A stretch of 9,633 nt of DNA from an uncultured Clostridia bacterium (lineage in GTDB: Bacteria > Bacillota > Clostridia > Lachnospirales > Lachnospiraceae). Of the stretch, positions 1 to 6,421 are shown one piece after another. The notes beneath the pieces were generated by a model, which was given only the letters and a program-made list of their open reading frames with translations, did no database searches and was not told the DNA's origin. The stretch lies in the NCBI GenBank assembly GCA_946611595.1, contig CAMODY010000061.1:1-9633 (forward strand), read 5' to 3'. The first letter of the stretch is position 1. Each line of letters begins with the position of its first letter. A program made the translations under genes and the position numbers.

Positions 1-296
1 TATCCGGTATTATTTTCCGCTAATAAAACAAGGTGATAATATCTATCATCACCCTGTCCGATCTCACGATCAAATCTGGAACCTGTTGTTACGTAGATTT
101 CGCAGCCTATGACCGGCTTGATGCCTTCTGCTTTGGCTGCTTTATAAAAATCAATAACTCCGTACATCACACCGTGGTCGGTAATGGCAAGACTGTCATA
201 GCCAAGGTTTTTGGCTTGCGCCACCATTTCTTTGATTTTTCCCGATCCATCTAACAGACTATATTCGGTGTGTACATGGAGATGCGTAAAAGACAT
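1..296 (-). CDS. dnaE: DNA polymerase III subunit alpha, N-terminal part (PHP domain)
   Basis: This is the first 98 codons of the replicative or repair polymerase DnaE; the gene runs off the left edge. The visible part is the N-terminal PHP domain: the HLHVHTEYSLLDG motif with His7 and His9, the ITDHG motif with Asp40 and His41, and the GCEIYV motif with Glu66. These are the usual PHP metal ligands and all are intact, unlike E. coli DnaE where the first motif is degenerate. The start is the ATG at 294-296, which has a strong AAGGAG ribosome binding site lying inside the last codons of the upstream HPr-like gene. That gene's stop ends one base before this ATG, so the two are probably co-translated. 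PHP domains also occur in PolC and histidinol phosphatases, but the N-terminal spacing and the sequence following SRFDRE fit DnaE well. The palm, fingers and tau-binding parts lie outside the window. Confidence 0.93.
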   Translation of the reverse strand, partial: MSFTHLHVHTEYSLLDGSGKIKEMVAQAKNLGYDSLAITDHGVMYGVIDFYKAAKAEGIKPVIGCEIYVTTGSRFDREIGQGDDRYYHLVLLAENNTG

Positions 297-297
297 A

Positions 298-555
298 TTA
301 CTCCTTTGAGGTCAGATATTTCTCCACTCCTGCTACTGCATTCTTTTCATCCGGGCCATCTGCAATAACGGTTACTTTTTCACCCTGCGCAATACCAAGA
401 CTCATCATACCCATGATACTTTTAGCATTGACCCTTTTATCACGATATTCCACAATAATGGAACAATCATACTGGCTAGCCACCTGAACAAAAACCGCAA
501 CCGGTCTTGCTTCTAAACCCTTTGCAAGTTCAATTGTAATTTCTCTTCTGATCAT
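298..555 (-). CDS. HPr-like (Crh-like) protein with Glu at position 15
   Basis: An 85-residue HPr-fold protein. In a PTS carrier HPr, His15 in the GLHARP motif accepts phosphate from enzyme I. Here the motif reads GLEARP, so residue 15 is Glu and PEP-dependent phosphotransfer should be impossible. The regulatory Ser46 is kept in NAKSIMGMMSL, the site phosphorylated by HPr kinase in Firmicutes. In Bacillus subtilis the related protein Crh has Gln15 and Ser46, lies just after whiA, and works with CcpA in carbon catabolite repression. This gene also follows whiA directly (ATGA overlap), and hprK is upstream in the same operon. By analogy it is a signalling protein phosphorylated on Ser46, not a sugar-transport carrier. 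That role is inference, as is calling it Crh, since it may be a separate clostridial lineage. The ATG at 553-555 has a strong GGGAGGA ribosome binding site within whiA. Confidence 0.9.
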   Translation of the reverse strand: MIRREITIELAKGLEARPVAVFVQVASQYDCSIIVEYRDKRVNAKSIMGMMSLGIAQGEKVTVIADGPDEKNAVAGVEKYLTSKE

Positions 556-1352
556 GGTTCCTCCCTCTCTTGCCTTCTAAGTTCTTCGGCAATCTGATTT
601 ATTTTTCGCATCCTGTGATTGACCGCAGATTTGCTTATGCCCGGAGTCATAAGCTTCCCCAATTCCGCTAATGTCACATCCGGATACTGAAGCCTGGCGT
701 TTGCTACCTGGATCAGGTTTTCATCCAGGGATTCTGCCCCTCTGAGTTCGAAGATCAGTTCAATATCCCTGGCCTGTTTTACAGACGCTGCGATTGCTTT
801 GTTGATGTTTGCTGTTTCGCAGTTCACCTGCCGGTTGATGGAACCCCGCATTTCTTTTACAATGCGAATATTTTCAAAGTCCATCATCGCCTTGTGGGCT
901 TCTAACACATTTAACGCTTCGGAAATAAGTTCCGCTTCTTTTATGTAGAGCACATATTTTCCGCGACGGTCTGTCAGTCTCGTTCGGATCTCAAAAGCAT
1001 TAAAAAGTTTTCCAAGAAACTCTGCCTGTTCTTTTGTGCTGCACACAATGTCAAATCTGTACTCTTTTTCCGGATCACTGATCGTTCCCGCTCCGACGAA
1101 CGCGCCCTTTAAGAATGCTCGCTTACAGCAGGTTTTCTCCGTCAGTTTTTCAAGTCCTTCCGAAGTGTTCAACCTAATATTAAATGTTTTCTTAGCCGAT
1201 GTAAAGTTGTAAATATAACAGTCTTTTTCTCTGTCTTTATTTACATTTTTACCATCAAAGATCAACAGCGCTGCAAGCTGTGCTTTTTGACAGTGTGTCG
1301 CTTTTGTATACTTATTAAGTACCTCTTCTTTTACTTCCTGAGAAAACGACAT
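552..1352 (-). CDS. whiA: DNA-binding protein WhiA, shortened N-terminal domain
   Basis: WhiA combines a degenerate LAGLIDADG homing-endonuclease fold with a C-terminal helix-turn-helix. It controls sporulation in actinomycetes and affects cell division and chromosome segregation in Bacillus. Visible landmarks are MSFSQEVKEE at the N-terminus, CCKRAFLKGAFVGAGT at residues 75-90 (second LAGLIDADG-like half), VNCETANINKAI in the linker, and a C-terminal helix-turn-helix with VTLAELGKLM and ISKSAVNHRMRKI. At 266 residues it is about 45-50 residues shorter than the usual 310-325. The landmark spacing places the whole deficit in the first half, between roughly residues 35 and 65. The ATG at 1350-1352 overlaps the murB stop by one base (TGATG), and only a weak, distant GAGG is seen, so translation probably depends on coupling to murB. 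The gene ends in a 4-base overlap with the HPr-like gene. Confidence 0.93.
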   Translation of the reverse strand: MSFSQEVKEEVLNKYTKATHCQKAQLAALLIFDGKNVNKDREKDCYIYNFTSAKKTFNIRLNTSEGLEKLTEKTCCKRAFLKGAFVGAGTISDPEKEYRFDIVCSTKEQAEFLGKLFNAFEIRTRLTDRRGKYVLYIKEAELISEALNVLEAHKAMMDFENIRIVKEMRGSINRQVNCETANINKAIAASVKQARDIELIFELRGAESLDENLIQVANARLQYPDVTLAELGKLMTPGISKSAVNHRMRKINQIAEELRRQEREEP

Positions 1353-2257
1353 CAGATGATCTTAACCTCACATTTCAGTTCAACACCGAACTGTTCTTTC
1401 ACTTCTTCCTGCACGTAGGAGATCAGTTCTAAGACTTCCGTTGCTGTCGCATGATCTTTATTGATAATGAAGCCTGCGTGTTTATCAGAAACAGCGGCCC
1501 CTCCGTGGCAGTACCCCTTAAGGCCTGCATCCGTGATCAGTTTCCCTGCAAAATATCCTTCCGGACGTTTAAACGTAGAGCCGCAGCTTGGATATTCGAG
1601 CGGCTGTTTTTCTTTTCTTCTGGCAGATAGATCATCGATCTTTTCCTGTATTTTCTGAGGGTCACCTTTTTCCAGTTTAAACTTTGCCTGAAGCACCAGA
1701 TAGTCTCCATCTGAGCACATGCTGTGACGATAAGAAAAATCCATCTCTTCATTTTTCTTTACAAGGATATTTCCGGCTTTGTCCATCAATGTGACTTCCT
1801 TTACGATATCCTTCATTTCCCCGTCATAAGCGCCGGCATTCATGGTGATCGCACCACCTAAGCTTCCCGGGATTCCGGACGCAAATTCAAAACCGGAAAG
1901 AGAAGCCTCCACTGCTTTAGCCGAAATATCTTTCAGCATAGCACCGCATTCCGCCGTAAGAAAATTTCCATCAACAGAGATCTGATTCATCTTCATCATC
2001 TCAATGATAGCGCCCTCATATCCCTCGTCATGGACGATCAGGTTGGATCCATTTCCCTTTACATAGAAAGGATAGTTTTCCTTCTGCAAAACCTGAAGAA
2101 GGAATGCTGCTGCCTCTTTTGTTTCCGGCTGAAAAAGGTAAGCTGCCGGACCGCCCACTTCCATACTGGTATGTGCGCTCATCGGCTCTTCTTCAAACAC
2201 ATTTTCAGCGCCGATCTTTTCTTTTATCTGCTCTAAAATTTCTGGTTTCAGTTTCAT
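1352..2257 (-). CDS. murB: UDP-N-acetylenolpyruvoylglucosamine reductase
   Basis: MurB reduces UDP-GlcNAc-enolpyruvate to UDP-MurNAc with NADPH and FAD, the second committed step of peptidoglycan synthesis in the cytoplasm. The 301 residues are full length for the short type II enzymes of Firmicutes. The FAD-binding domain shows VKGNGSNLIV (about 67-75) and FASGIPGSLGGAITMNAGAY (125-144). The conserved YR pair is at 176-177, the proton-donor Ser227 lies in PSCGSTFKRP, and the C-terminal catalytic Glu297 is in LKCEVKII. All expected active-site residues are present. The gene starts four bases after the hprK stop with only a weak purine-rich ribosome binding site, and its stop overlaps the whiA ATG. 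In many Clostridia rapZ (and sometimes yvcK) lies between murB and whiA; here nothing does. Confidence 0.97.
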   Translation of the reverse strand: MKLKPEILEQIKEKIGAENVFEEEPMSAHTSMEVGGPAAYLFQPETKEAAAFLLQVLQKENYPFYVKGNGSNLIVHDEGYEGAIIEMMKMNQISVDGNFLTAECGAMLKDISAKAVEASLSGFEFASGIPGSLGGAITMNAGAYDGEMKDIVKEVTLMDKAGNILVKKNEEMDFSYRHSMCSDGDYLVLQAKFKLEKGDPQKIQEKIDDLSARRKEKQPLEYPSCGSTFKRPEGYFAGKLITDAGLKGYCHGGAAVSDKHAGFIINKDHATATEVLELISYVQEEVKEQFGVELKCEVKII

Positions 2258-2260
2258 GCT

Positions 2261-3220
2261 TTATTTACTTTCTTTGTTATTTCTTTCCTGTCTGTGTTTA
2301 TGGATTTCCTGCGTAACTCGTTCGCACAGTTCCTGTGCCGCATTGTATCCCATCTTCTTTTGTCTGTTGTTAACCGCCGCGGTCTCAATGATAACGGCAA
2401 GATTTCTTCCCGGTCTGATCGGGATCGTATGTTTTACGATCTTAAGGCCTAATATTTCTTCATACTCTTCTTTCAGACCCAAGCGGTCATAATCATTTGT
2501 TCCATCCCATTCTTCGAGACTAATGATCATATCGATCGGTGAGTATTCCATAATACTCTCAACTCCAAAGAGTGACATAACATCTACAACACCAAGGCCT
2601 CTAAGTTCAACAAAGTTTTTCGTGAGTGCCGGAGATTTTCCGATGATCATATCTTCACTGATCTTGGACACATCTACAAGGTCATCAGCCACAAGTCTGT
2701 GCCCGCGCTTGATCAGTGCGATCGCCGCCTCGCTCTTTCCGATTCCGGAAGGTCCCGTGATCAGAAGGCCTTCACCATATACATTGGCTAAAACGCCGTG
2801 AAGCGAAACCGTTTCCGCGAGCTGCTCATTCATCCACTTCATGAATTCCGTTATTACCAAAGCGGTCGTCTTTTCCGTCGAAAGAATCGGAATTCCGTGT
2901 TTTGCAGCAGTTTCAATCACATAAGGTTCTGTCTGGATTCCGCGGGCAATGATTGCTGCAGGAAAACTGTACGAAAAGAGTTTTTCAAGCCTTTCTTTTG
3001 CAACCTTCGGATCTAAACGAATGATATACTCATGTTCTGCCTGTCCGACCACCTGAACTCTCTGGTTATCAAAATAGTCATAGAAGCCGGTCAGCTGGAA
3101 TGCCGGCCGGTTGATATTTCTATGGTATATCTTTACTTCATGCAGATCGACACTCGGAGTCAGATTTTTATATCCGAAGCGATTTGCAATCTCGTCAAGT
3201 CTGACAAATTTTGCTTCCAT
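2261..3220 (-). CDS. hprK: HPr kinase/phosphorylase
   Basis: HprK phosphorylates Ser46 of HPr and Crh when glycolytic intermediates and ATP are high, and removes that phosphate when Pi is high. It is the sensor of Firmicute catabolite repression. Numbered from the ATG (319 residues), the N-terminal domain covers about 1-125. The C-terminal catalytic domain follows, with His141, Walker A GPSGIGKS (156-163), the acid pair Asp179-Asp180, the family signature VELRGLGVVDVMSLFG (204-219), Arg245 in YDRLG, and the IPIRPGRN loop (267-273). The reading frame can be extended to a GTG at 3227-3229, but that GTG is part of an AGAGGTG ribosome binding site placed six bases before the ATG at 3218-3220, so I chose the ATG. 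A likely substrate, the Ser46-containing HPr-like protein, is encoded two genes downstream. Confidence 0.97.
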   Translation of the reverse strand: MEAKFVRLDEIANRFGYKNLTPSVDLHEVKIYHRNINRPAFQLTGFYDYFDNQRVQVVGQAEHEYIIRLDPKVAKERLEKLFSYSFPAAIIARGIQTEPYVIETAAKHGIPILSTEKTTALVITEFMKWMNEQLAETVSLHGVLANVYGEGLLITGPSGIGKSEAAIALIKRGHRLVADDLVDVSKISEDMIIGKSPALTKNFVELRGLGVVDVMSLFGVESIMEYSPIDMIISLEEWDGTNDYDRLGLKEEYEEILGLKIVKHTIPIRPGRNLAVIIETAAVNNRQKKMGYNAAQELCERVTQEIHKHRQERNNKESK

Positions 3221-3226
3221 TTGATT

Positions 3227-3233
3227 CACCTCT
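3227..3233 (-). promoter_or_regulatory. Ribosome binding site deciding the hprK start
   Basis: On the minus strand the sequence reads AGAGGTG, then AATCAA, then ATG. The near-ideal six-base spacing to the ATG at 3218-3220 argues that the in-frame GTG inside this motif is not the start codon. Confidence 0.75.
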
Positions 3234-3244
3234 AGGTCATTCTA

Positions 3245-5050
3245 CTATGATTTCAGGGCATCCGCAACCGCCCGGGCAGCCTTCAGATTCATGCCCGGAG
3301 CGTCTGCAATTTCTTCAACACTTGCTTCTTTAATGGCGTCGATCGACTTAAAATGACGGATCAGCGCCAGTCTTCTTTTTGGTCCGATTCCCGGGATATC
3401 ATCCAGAATTGATTTAATCTGTCCCTTAGACCTTAGCTGCCTGTGATACTCAATCGCAAAACGATGAGTCTCATCCTGTATCCGGGTGATCAGTTTAAAG
3501 GGTTCCTTTGACCGGTCCATTTCATATTCTCTGTTCTGATAGAATAAACCTCTCGTCCTGTGATGGTCATCTTTTACCATACCGCAGACAGGAATATCCC
3601 CAAGTCTCTCACCTAAGGCTTCCACAACAGCGTTCACCTGTCCTCTTCCACCATCGATCAGGAGCATATCAGGTCTGCTCCACTCATCATGTTCAAAGCG
3701 CCGGCTTAAAACCTCGGCCATACTCGAATAATCATCAGGGCCAATGACTGTCTTTATTCGGAATTTCCGGTAATCATTTTTCTTGGCCTTCCCATCTTCA
3801 AAGACGACCATGGAACCAACAGAAAGATAGCCCGAGATATTCGAAATATCATAGGATTCAATGCGCTTTGCATAATTGATCCCGAGCATTTTACTGATTT
3901 CTGTAACAGCTCCTTTGGTGCGCATCTCCTCGCGTTTCACTTTTTCCCTGTCCTGTTCCAGGACAAGTGCTGCATTCTTTTCAGCAAGTTCCACCATCTT
4001 CTCTTTCTTTCCTTTTTGAGGGATGAGAAGAGACACTTTATGACCGGCCTTCTGATGCAGCAATTCTTCGATAGATTCCCGGTCTTCAACCTCACACGGA
4101 AGGAGGATCTCACCCGGCAAAAACGGAGTGCCGGCATAATACTGCTTTATAAAACTTGTTACGATATCATTTTCAGAATCGCCCGGCGCTGGTGTCAGAT
4201 AAAAATGCTCCCGGTCTAAAAGTTTTCCGCCACGGATAAAGAAGACCTGCATGATCGCCTCGAAGCCTTCGACCGCAAGACCTAAAACATCTCTGTCTTC
4301 GCCCGGCGAGTATTCCACTTTCTGATGTGCAGAAACGGTATTTGCTGCATCCATCAGTTCTTTCCACCTGCCTGCCTCTTCATACTCCATGGCATCAGAT
4401 GCTTCTTTCATATTCTGTTTAATATAGGACAGAATTTCTTTTGAATTGCCCTCAAGAAATTTTTTTGCAGCTTCAATTCTAAGCCCATACTCTTCCTCTG
4501 AAACCTTTCCAGCGCATGGAGCATCACACTTTCCAATGTGGTGCTTAAGGCAAGGTCTTTCTTTTCCGATATCCTTCGGAAGATTTCGATTGCAGGTTTT
4601 TAAATGATAAACATTATTTAAGAGGTCGATCACTTCCCGGACAGAACTTACTTCCGGATATGGACCGTAATACTTATCTTTGTCTTTTTTGATCTTTCTG
4701 GTGAGTACCAGGCGAGGGAACGCCTCGCTGATTGTCAGCTTAATATAAGGATAGGTTTTATCATCCTTCAGCATTGTGTTATACCGCGGACGATTTTCCT
4801 TGATCAGATTATTTTCTAAGATCAGCGCCTCAACTTCGCTGTCTGTTACGATATACTCGAAATAAGCAATCTGGCTCACCATCTTTTCGATCTTCGGAGA
4901 GCGGCTGCGACTGCTTTGAAAATACTGGCTTACCCGGTTCTTCAGATTTTTAGCCTTTCCGATATAGATGATCTCATCTCGTGCATCGTGATGAAGATAA
5001 ACGCCCGGGCTGTGCGGTAATTTTTTTAACTCTTCCTGTATATCAAACAT
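3245..5050 (-). CDS. uvrC: Excinuclease ABC subunit C
   Basis: UvrC makes both incisions around a DNA lesion after loading by UvrA and UvrB. The 601 residues match the usual 590-620. Domains in order: the GIY-YIG nuclease for the 3' cut (GVY at 16-18, YIG at 29-31, Glu79 in LILEN); a cysteine cluster Cys153, Cys167, Cys175, Cys179, the pattern of the Fe-S site reported in UvrC; the UVR motif that binds UvrB (about 204-238); the RNase H-like nuclease for the 5' cut with Asp401 (YDISNISG), Asp466 (LLIDGGRGQ) and His530 (THRFAI); and a C-terminal helix-hairpin-helix pair (DIPGIGPKRR at 551-560 and APGMNLKAARA at 584-594). The ATG at 5048-5050 fits the family's usual N-terminus. An in-frame stop lies four codons upstream, and no Shine-Dalgarno is visible. 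It is the first gene of the minus-strand operon, ending 24 bases before the hprK ATG. Confidence 0.98.
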   Translation of the reverse strand: MFDIQEELKKLPHSPGVYLHHDARDEIIYIGKAKNLKNRVSQYFQSSRSRSPKIEKMVSQIAYFEYIVTDSEVEALILENNLIKENRPRYNTMLKDDKTYPYIKLTISEAFPRLVLTRKIKKDKDKYYGPYPEVSSVREVIDLLNNVYHLKTCNRNLPKDIGKERPCLKHHIGKCDAPCAGKVSEEEYGLRIEAAKKFLEGNSKEILSYIKQNMKEASDAMEYEEAGRWKELMDAANTVSAHQKVEYSPGEDRDVLGLAVEGFEAIMQVFFIRGGKLLDREHFYLTPAPGDSENDIVTSFIKQYYAGTPFLPGEILLPCEVEDRESIEELLHQKAGHKVSLLIPQKGKKEKMVELAEKNAALVLEQDREKVKREEMRTKGAVTEISKMLGINYAKRIESYDISNISGYLSVGSMVVFEDGKAKKNDYRKFRIKTVIGPDDYSSMAEVLSRRFEHDEWSRPDMLLIDGGRGQVNAVVEALGERLGDIPVCGMVKDDHHRTRGLFYQNREYEMDRSKEPFKLITRIQDETHRFAIEYHRQLRSKGQIKSILDDIPGIGPKRRLALIRHFKSIDAIKEASVEEIADAPGMNLKAARAVADALKS

Positions 5051-5056
5051 GTCTAT

Positions 5057-5085
5057 AATTTAATTGAATTTTCATATAAAATCAA
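5057..5085 (-). promoter_or_regulatory. Predicted promoter of the uvrC operon
   Basis: Read on the minus strand there is TTGATT (5080-5085, 4/6 match to the -35 consensus), a 17-base spacer, and TAAATT (5057-5062, 4/6 match to the -10). Six bases separate the -10 from the uvrC ATG, so the predicted start of transcription is the A of the ATG. This would give a leaderless mRNA, which agrees with the absence of a Shine-Dalgarno. The boxes are imperfect and the prediction is from sequence alone. Confidence 0.45.
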
Positions 5086-5103
5086 GAAAGTCTGTGCTAT
5101 AAT
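5075..5103 (+). promoter_or_regulatory. Predicted promoter of the sortase gene (extended -10)
   Basis: A perfect TATAAT lies at 5098-5103 preceded by TG at 5095-5096, giving an extended -10 (TGCTATAAT). At 17-base spacing the -35 position (5075-5080, TATAAA) is weak, which is common for extended -10 promoters. Transcription would start near 5110 and give a leader of about 60 bases. It overlaps the predicted uvrC promoter on the other strand. Confidence 0.6.
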
Positions 5104-5107
5104 CAAC

Positions 5108-5119
5108 TTTCATATGAAA
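5108..5119. promoter_or_regulatory. Perfect 12-base palindrome at the sortase transcription start
   Basis: TTTCATATGAAA is a perfect inverted repeat covering the predicted sortase start point. A near copy, TTTCATATAAAA, lies 38 bases upstream at 5070-5081, within both predicted promoters. The position suits an operator, but AT-rich promoter DNA produces such palindromes by chance and no binding protein is known. Confidence 0.3.
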
Positions 5120-5168
5120 CTTAATCAGTCTCTGAAAAGTGTGAGTACAAAAGAGGTTTTGAGTATCA

Positions 5169-5951
5169 ATGGCAAAAGTAAACAAAAGAAGAAAAAACAA
5201 TGCCAAAAAACAGTCAACGCCTGTATCAAAGGCCGTTTTTTCTTTGATCCTGACCTTGGCGATTGGTGTGTTTGTGATTTCCGGCCTCAAGCTGCTGTCG
5301 ATCATGACAACCTATAAAAAAGCAGAAAACACTTACGAGGAAATCGAAAAAGACGTCTCCGTGATCGTCCCGGAACTTGGATATCCGGAAGTCGATTTTG
5401 AAAAACTCCTTGCAAAGAACCCTGATACGGTTGGCTATATCTTTAGCGAAGACCTTTTCGGATATCCGATCGTGCAAGGCACAGATAATGATTATTACCT
5501 CCATACCATGTTTAATGGCGAGTGGAATCCATCCGGAACCCTGTTCGTCGACAGCCGCCTGCCGGATGGCATGGAATCCAGAAACTGCATTATCTACGGC
5601 CACAACATGAAAGATGAGTCCATGTTTGGAAAGCTTTATAAATATTCCGATCCGGAGTTTTATAAAGCTCACAGAACCTACCACGTTTATACGCCGGAAC
5701 ATCATTATGTCTATAAAGCGGTTGCCGCATATACTGCTGCCGTAGATGGATTCACCTACACTTTAAGTTTCGGAAACGATGATGAGTTCTTAAGTTTCCT
5801 CGAACAGACAAAAAATGCAAGTTGGTTTGAAAATGACACGGAATTGACAGCAGACAGTAAGATCATCACCTTATCTACCTGCCTCGGAAACAGCGATGAA
5901 AATTACAGAAACGTTGTAATCCTGGTAAGAGAAAGCGAGATCACAGAATAA
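5169..5951 (+). CDS. srtB: Class B sortase
   Basis: A membrane-anchored cysteine transpeptidase that cleaves a C-terminal sorting signal in exported proteins and joins them to peptidoglycan. The 260-residue protein has a basic cytoplasmic tail (1-21, rich in Lys and Arg), one membrane segment (about 22-46), then an extracellular sortase domain. Class B features are DNDYYLHTMFNGEWNPSGTLF (106-126) and YGHNMKDESMFGKL. The catalytic residues are His145 (YGHNM), Cys238 (ITLSTC) and Arg247 (ENYRN). The length is typical of SrtB. The start is the ATG at 5169; an in-frame stop lies just upstream, and an AAGAGG at 5151-5156 gives a rather long 12-base spacing. No protein with an LPxTG- or NPQTN-like sorting signal is encoded in the window, so its substrates must lie elsewhere. 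It is a single-gene transcription unit, divergent from uvrC. Confidence 0.95.
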   Translation: MAKVNKRRKNNAKKQSTPVSKAVFSLILTLAIGVFVISGLKLLSIMTTYKKAENTYEEIEKDVSVIVPELGYPEVDFEKLLAKNPDTVGYIFSEDLFGYPIVQGTDNDYYLHTMFNGEWNPSGTLFVDSRLPDGMESRNCIIYGHNMKDESMFGKLYKYSDPEFYKAHRTYHVYTPEHHYVYKAVAAYTAAVDGFTYTLSFGNDDEFLSFLEQTKNASWFENDTELTADSKIITLSTCLGNSDENYRNVVILVRESEITE

Positions 5952-5980
5952 ATTAATTCATTAAAGATTAAAGATACAAA

Positions 5981-6005
5981 AATGCCGGCTGATTCAGCCG
6001 GCATT
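5981..6005. terminator. Bidirectional intrinsic terminator between the sortase and lipoprotein genes
   Basis: Ten-base arms AATGCCGGCT (5981-5990) and AGCCGGCATT (5996-6005) flank a GATTC loop, giving a G+C-rich stem. On the minus strand the stem is followed by a run of five T; on the plus strand by AATTTTA. It lies 30 bases after the sortase stop and 25 bases after the end of the convergent lipoprotein gene, so it probably serves both. Confidence 0.88.
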
Positions 6006-6030
6006 AATTTTACATATTGAAGATTAAACT

Positions 6031-6414
6031 TTACTCCGTTTTGGTGTAATCCCAGGTTCCTGCATCTTCTACAGGCTGGCCGTCTGCGGCAGGTTCCGTA
6101 ACTTCTGTCAGAGTAAGTACATTTCCTGCAATCGTGTAGGTGAATTCTTTTTCAGCCCAGAGCCCTTCCACGTAAGAAATCTTCAGGTTTCCTTCAAGTG
6201 CTGTGTAAGTAAAATCCTGACTCCAGAAAATATCTTTTCCTGTTCCGTCTGCATTAAATGTATAGCCGGAATCCCAATAATCTTCCATCCAGGTTCCTAC
6301 AATTGCCGCATCATTGGCAAGTGTCTCTACCGGAGCCTCCTCTTTCTTTCCACAGCCCGCAAGGCAAAGTCCCAAAACAAGCACACTTAAAATAATCGCA
6401 AATACTTTTTTCAT
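6031..6414 (-). CDS. Small lipoprotein, tandem paralogue 1 (last of the array)
   Basis: A 127-residue predicted lipoprotein of unknown function. The signal peptide MKKVFAIILSVLVLGLCLAGC ends in the lipobox LAGC, with Cys21 the lipidated residue, so the mature protein would be anchored on the outer face of the membrane. After a short charged linker comes a core shared with its two upstream neighbours: VGTW, YTFNADGTG, DFTYT, then YTIAGNVLTLTEV. The alternating beta-strand look and the GTW motif recall small lipocalin-like domains seen in Firmicute lipoproteins, but this is only a resemblance. A second GTW followed by DY near the C-terminus has no counterpart in the other two copies. The ribosome binding site AGGAG lies nine bases before the ATG at 6412-6414. 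Seven bases separate it from the preceding paralogue. There is no sorting signal, so it is not a sortase substrate. Confidence 0.88.
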   Translation of the reverse strand: MKKVFAIILSVLVLGLCLAGCGKKEEAPVETLANDAAIVGTWMEDYWDSGYTFNADGTGKDIFWSQDFTYTALEGNLKISYVEGLWAEKEFTYTIAGNVLTLTEVTEPAADGQPVEDAGTWDYTKTE

Positions 6415-6421
6415 TCTATTC

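Noticed and set aside
2804..2817. A cre-like sequence (CGAAACCGTTTCCG), as might be bound by CcpA
   Set aside because: It differs from the consensus at both outer positions and lies inside the hprK coding sequence far from a promoter. The neighbouring bases are explained by the conserved protein sequence.
3221..3229. A three-codon N-terminal extension of hprK from a GTG start
   Set aside because: The GTG is part of the ribosome binding site AGAGGTG, ideally spaced for the ATG at 3218-3220.
5114..5317. An open frame starting upstream of the sortase in another frame, as a leader peptide or alternative gene
   Set aside because: It has no ribosome binding site, and most of its length is an out-of-frame reading of the sortase N-terminus.
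5226..5705. A 159-codon open frame on the minus strand within the sortase gene
   Set aside because: It lies fully antisense to a well-supported sortase with all catalytic residues, has no recognisable family features and no credible ribosome binding site.
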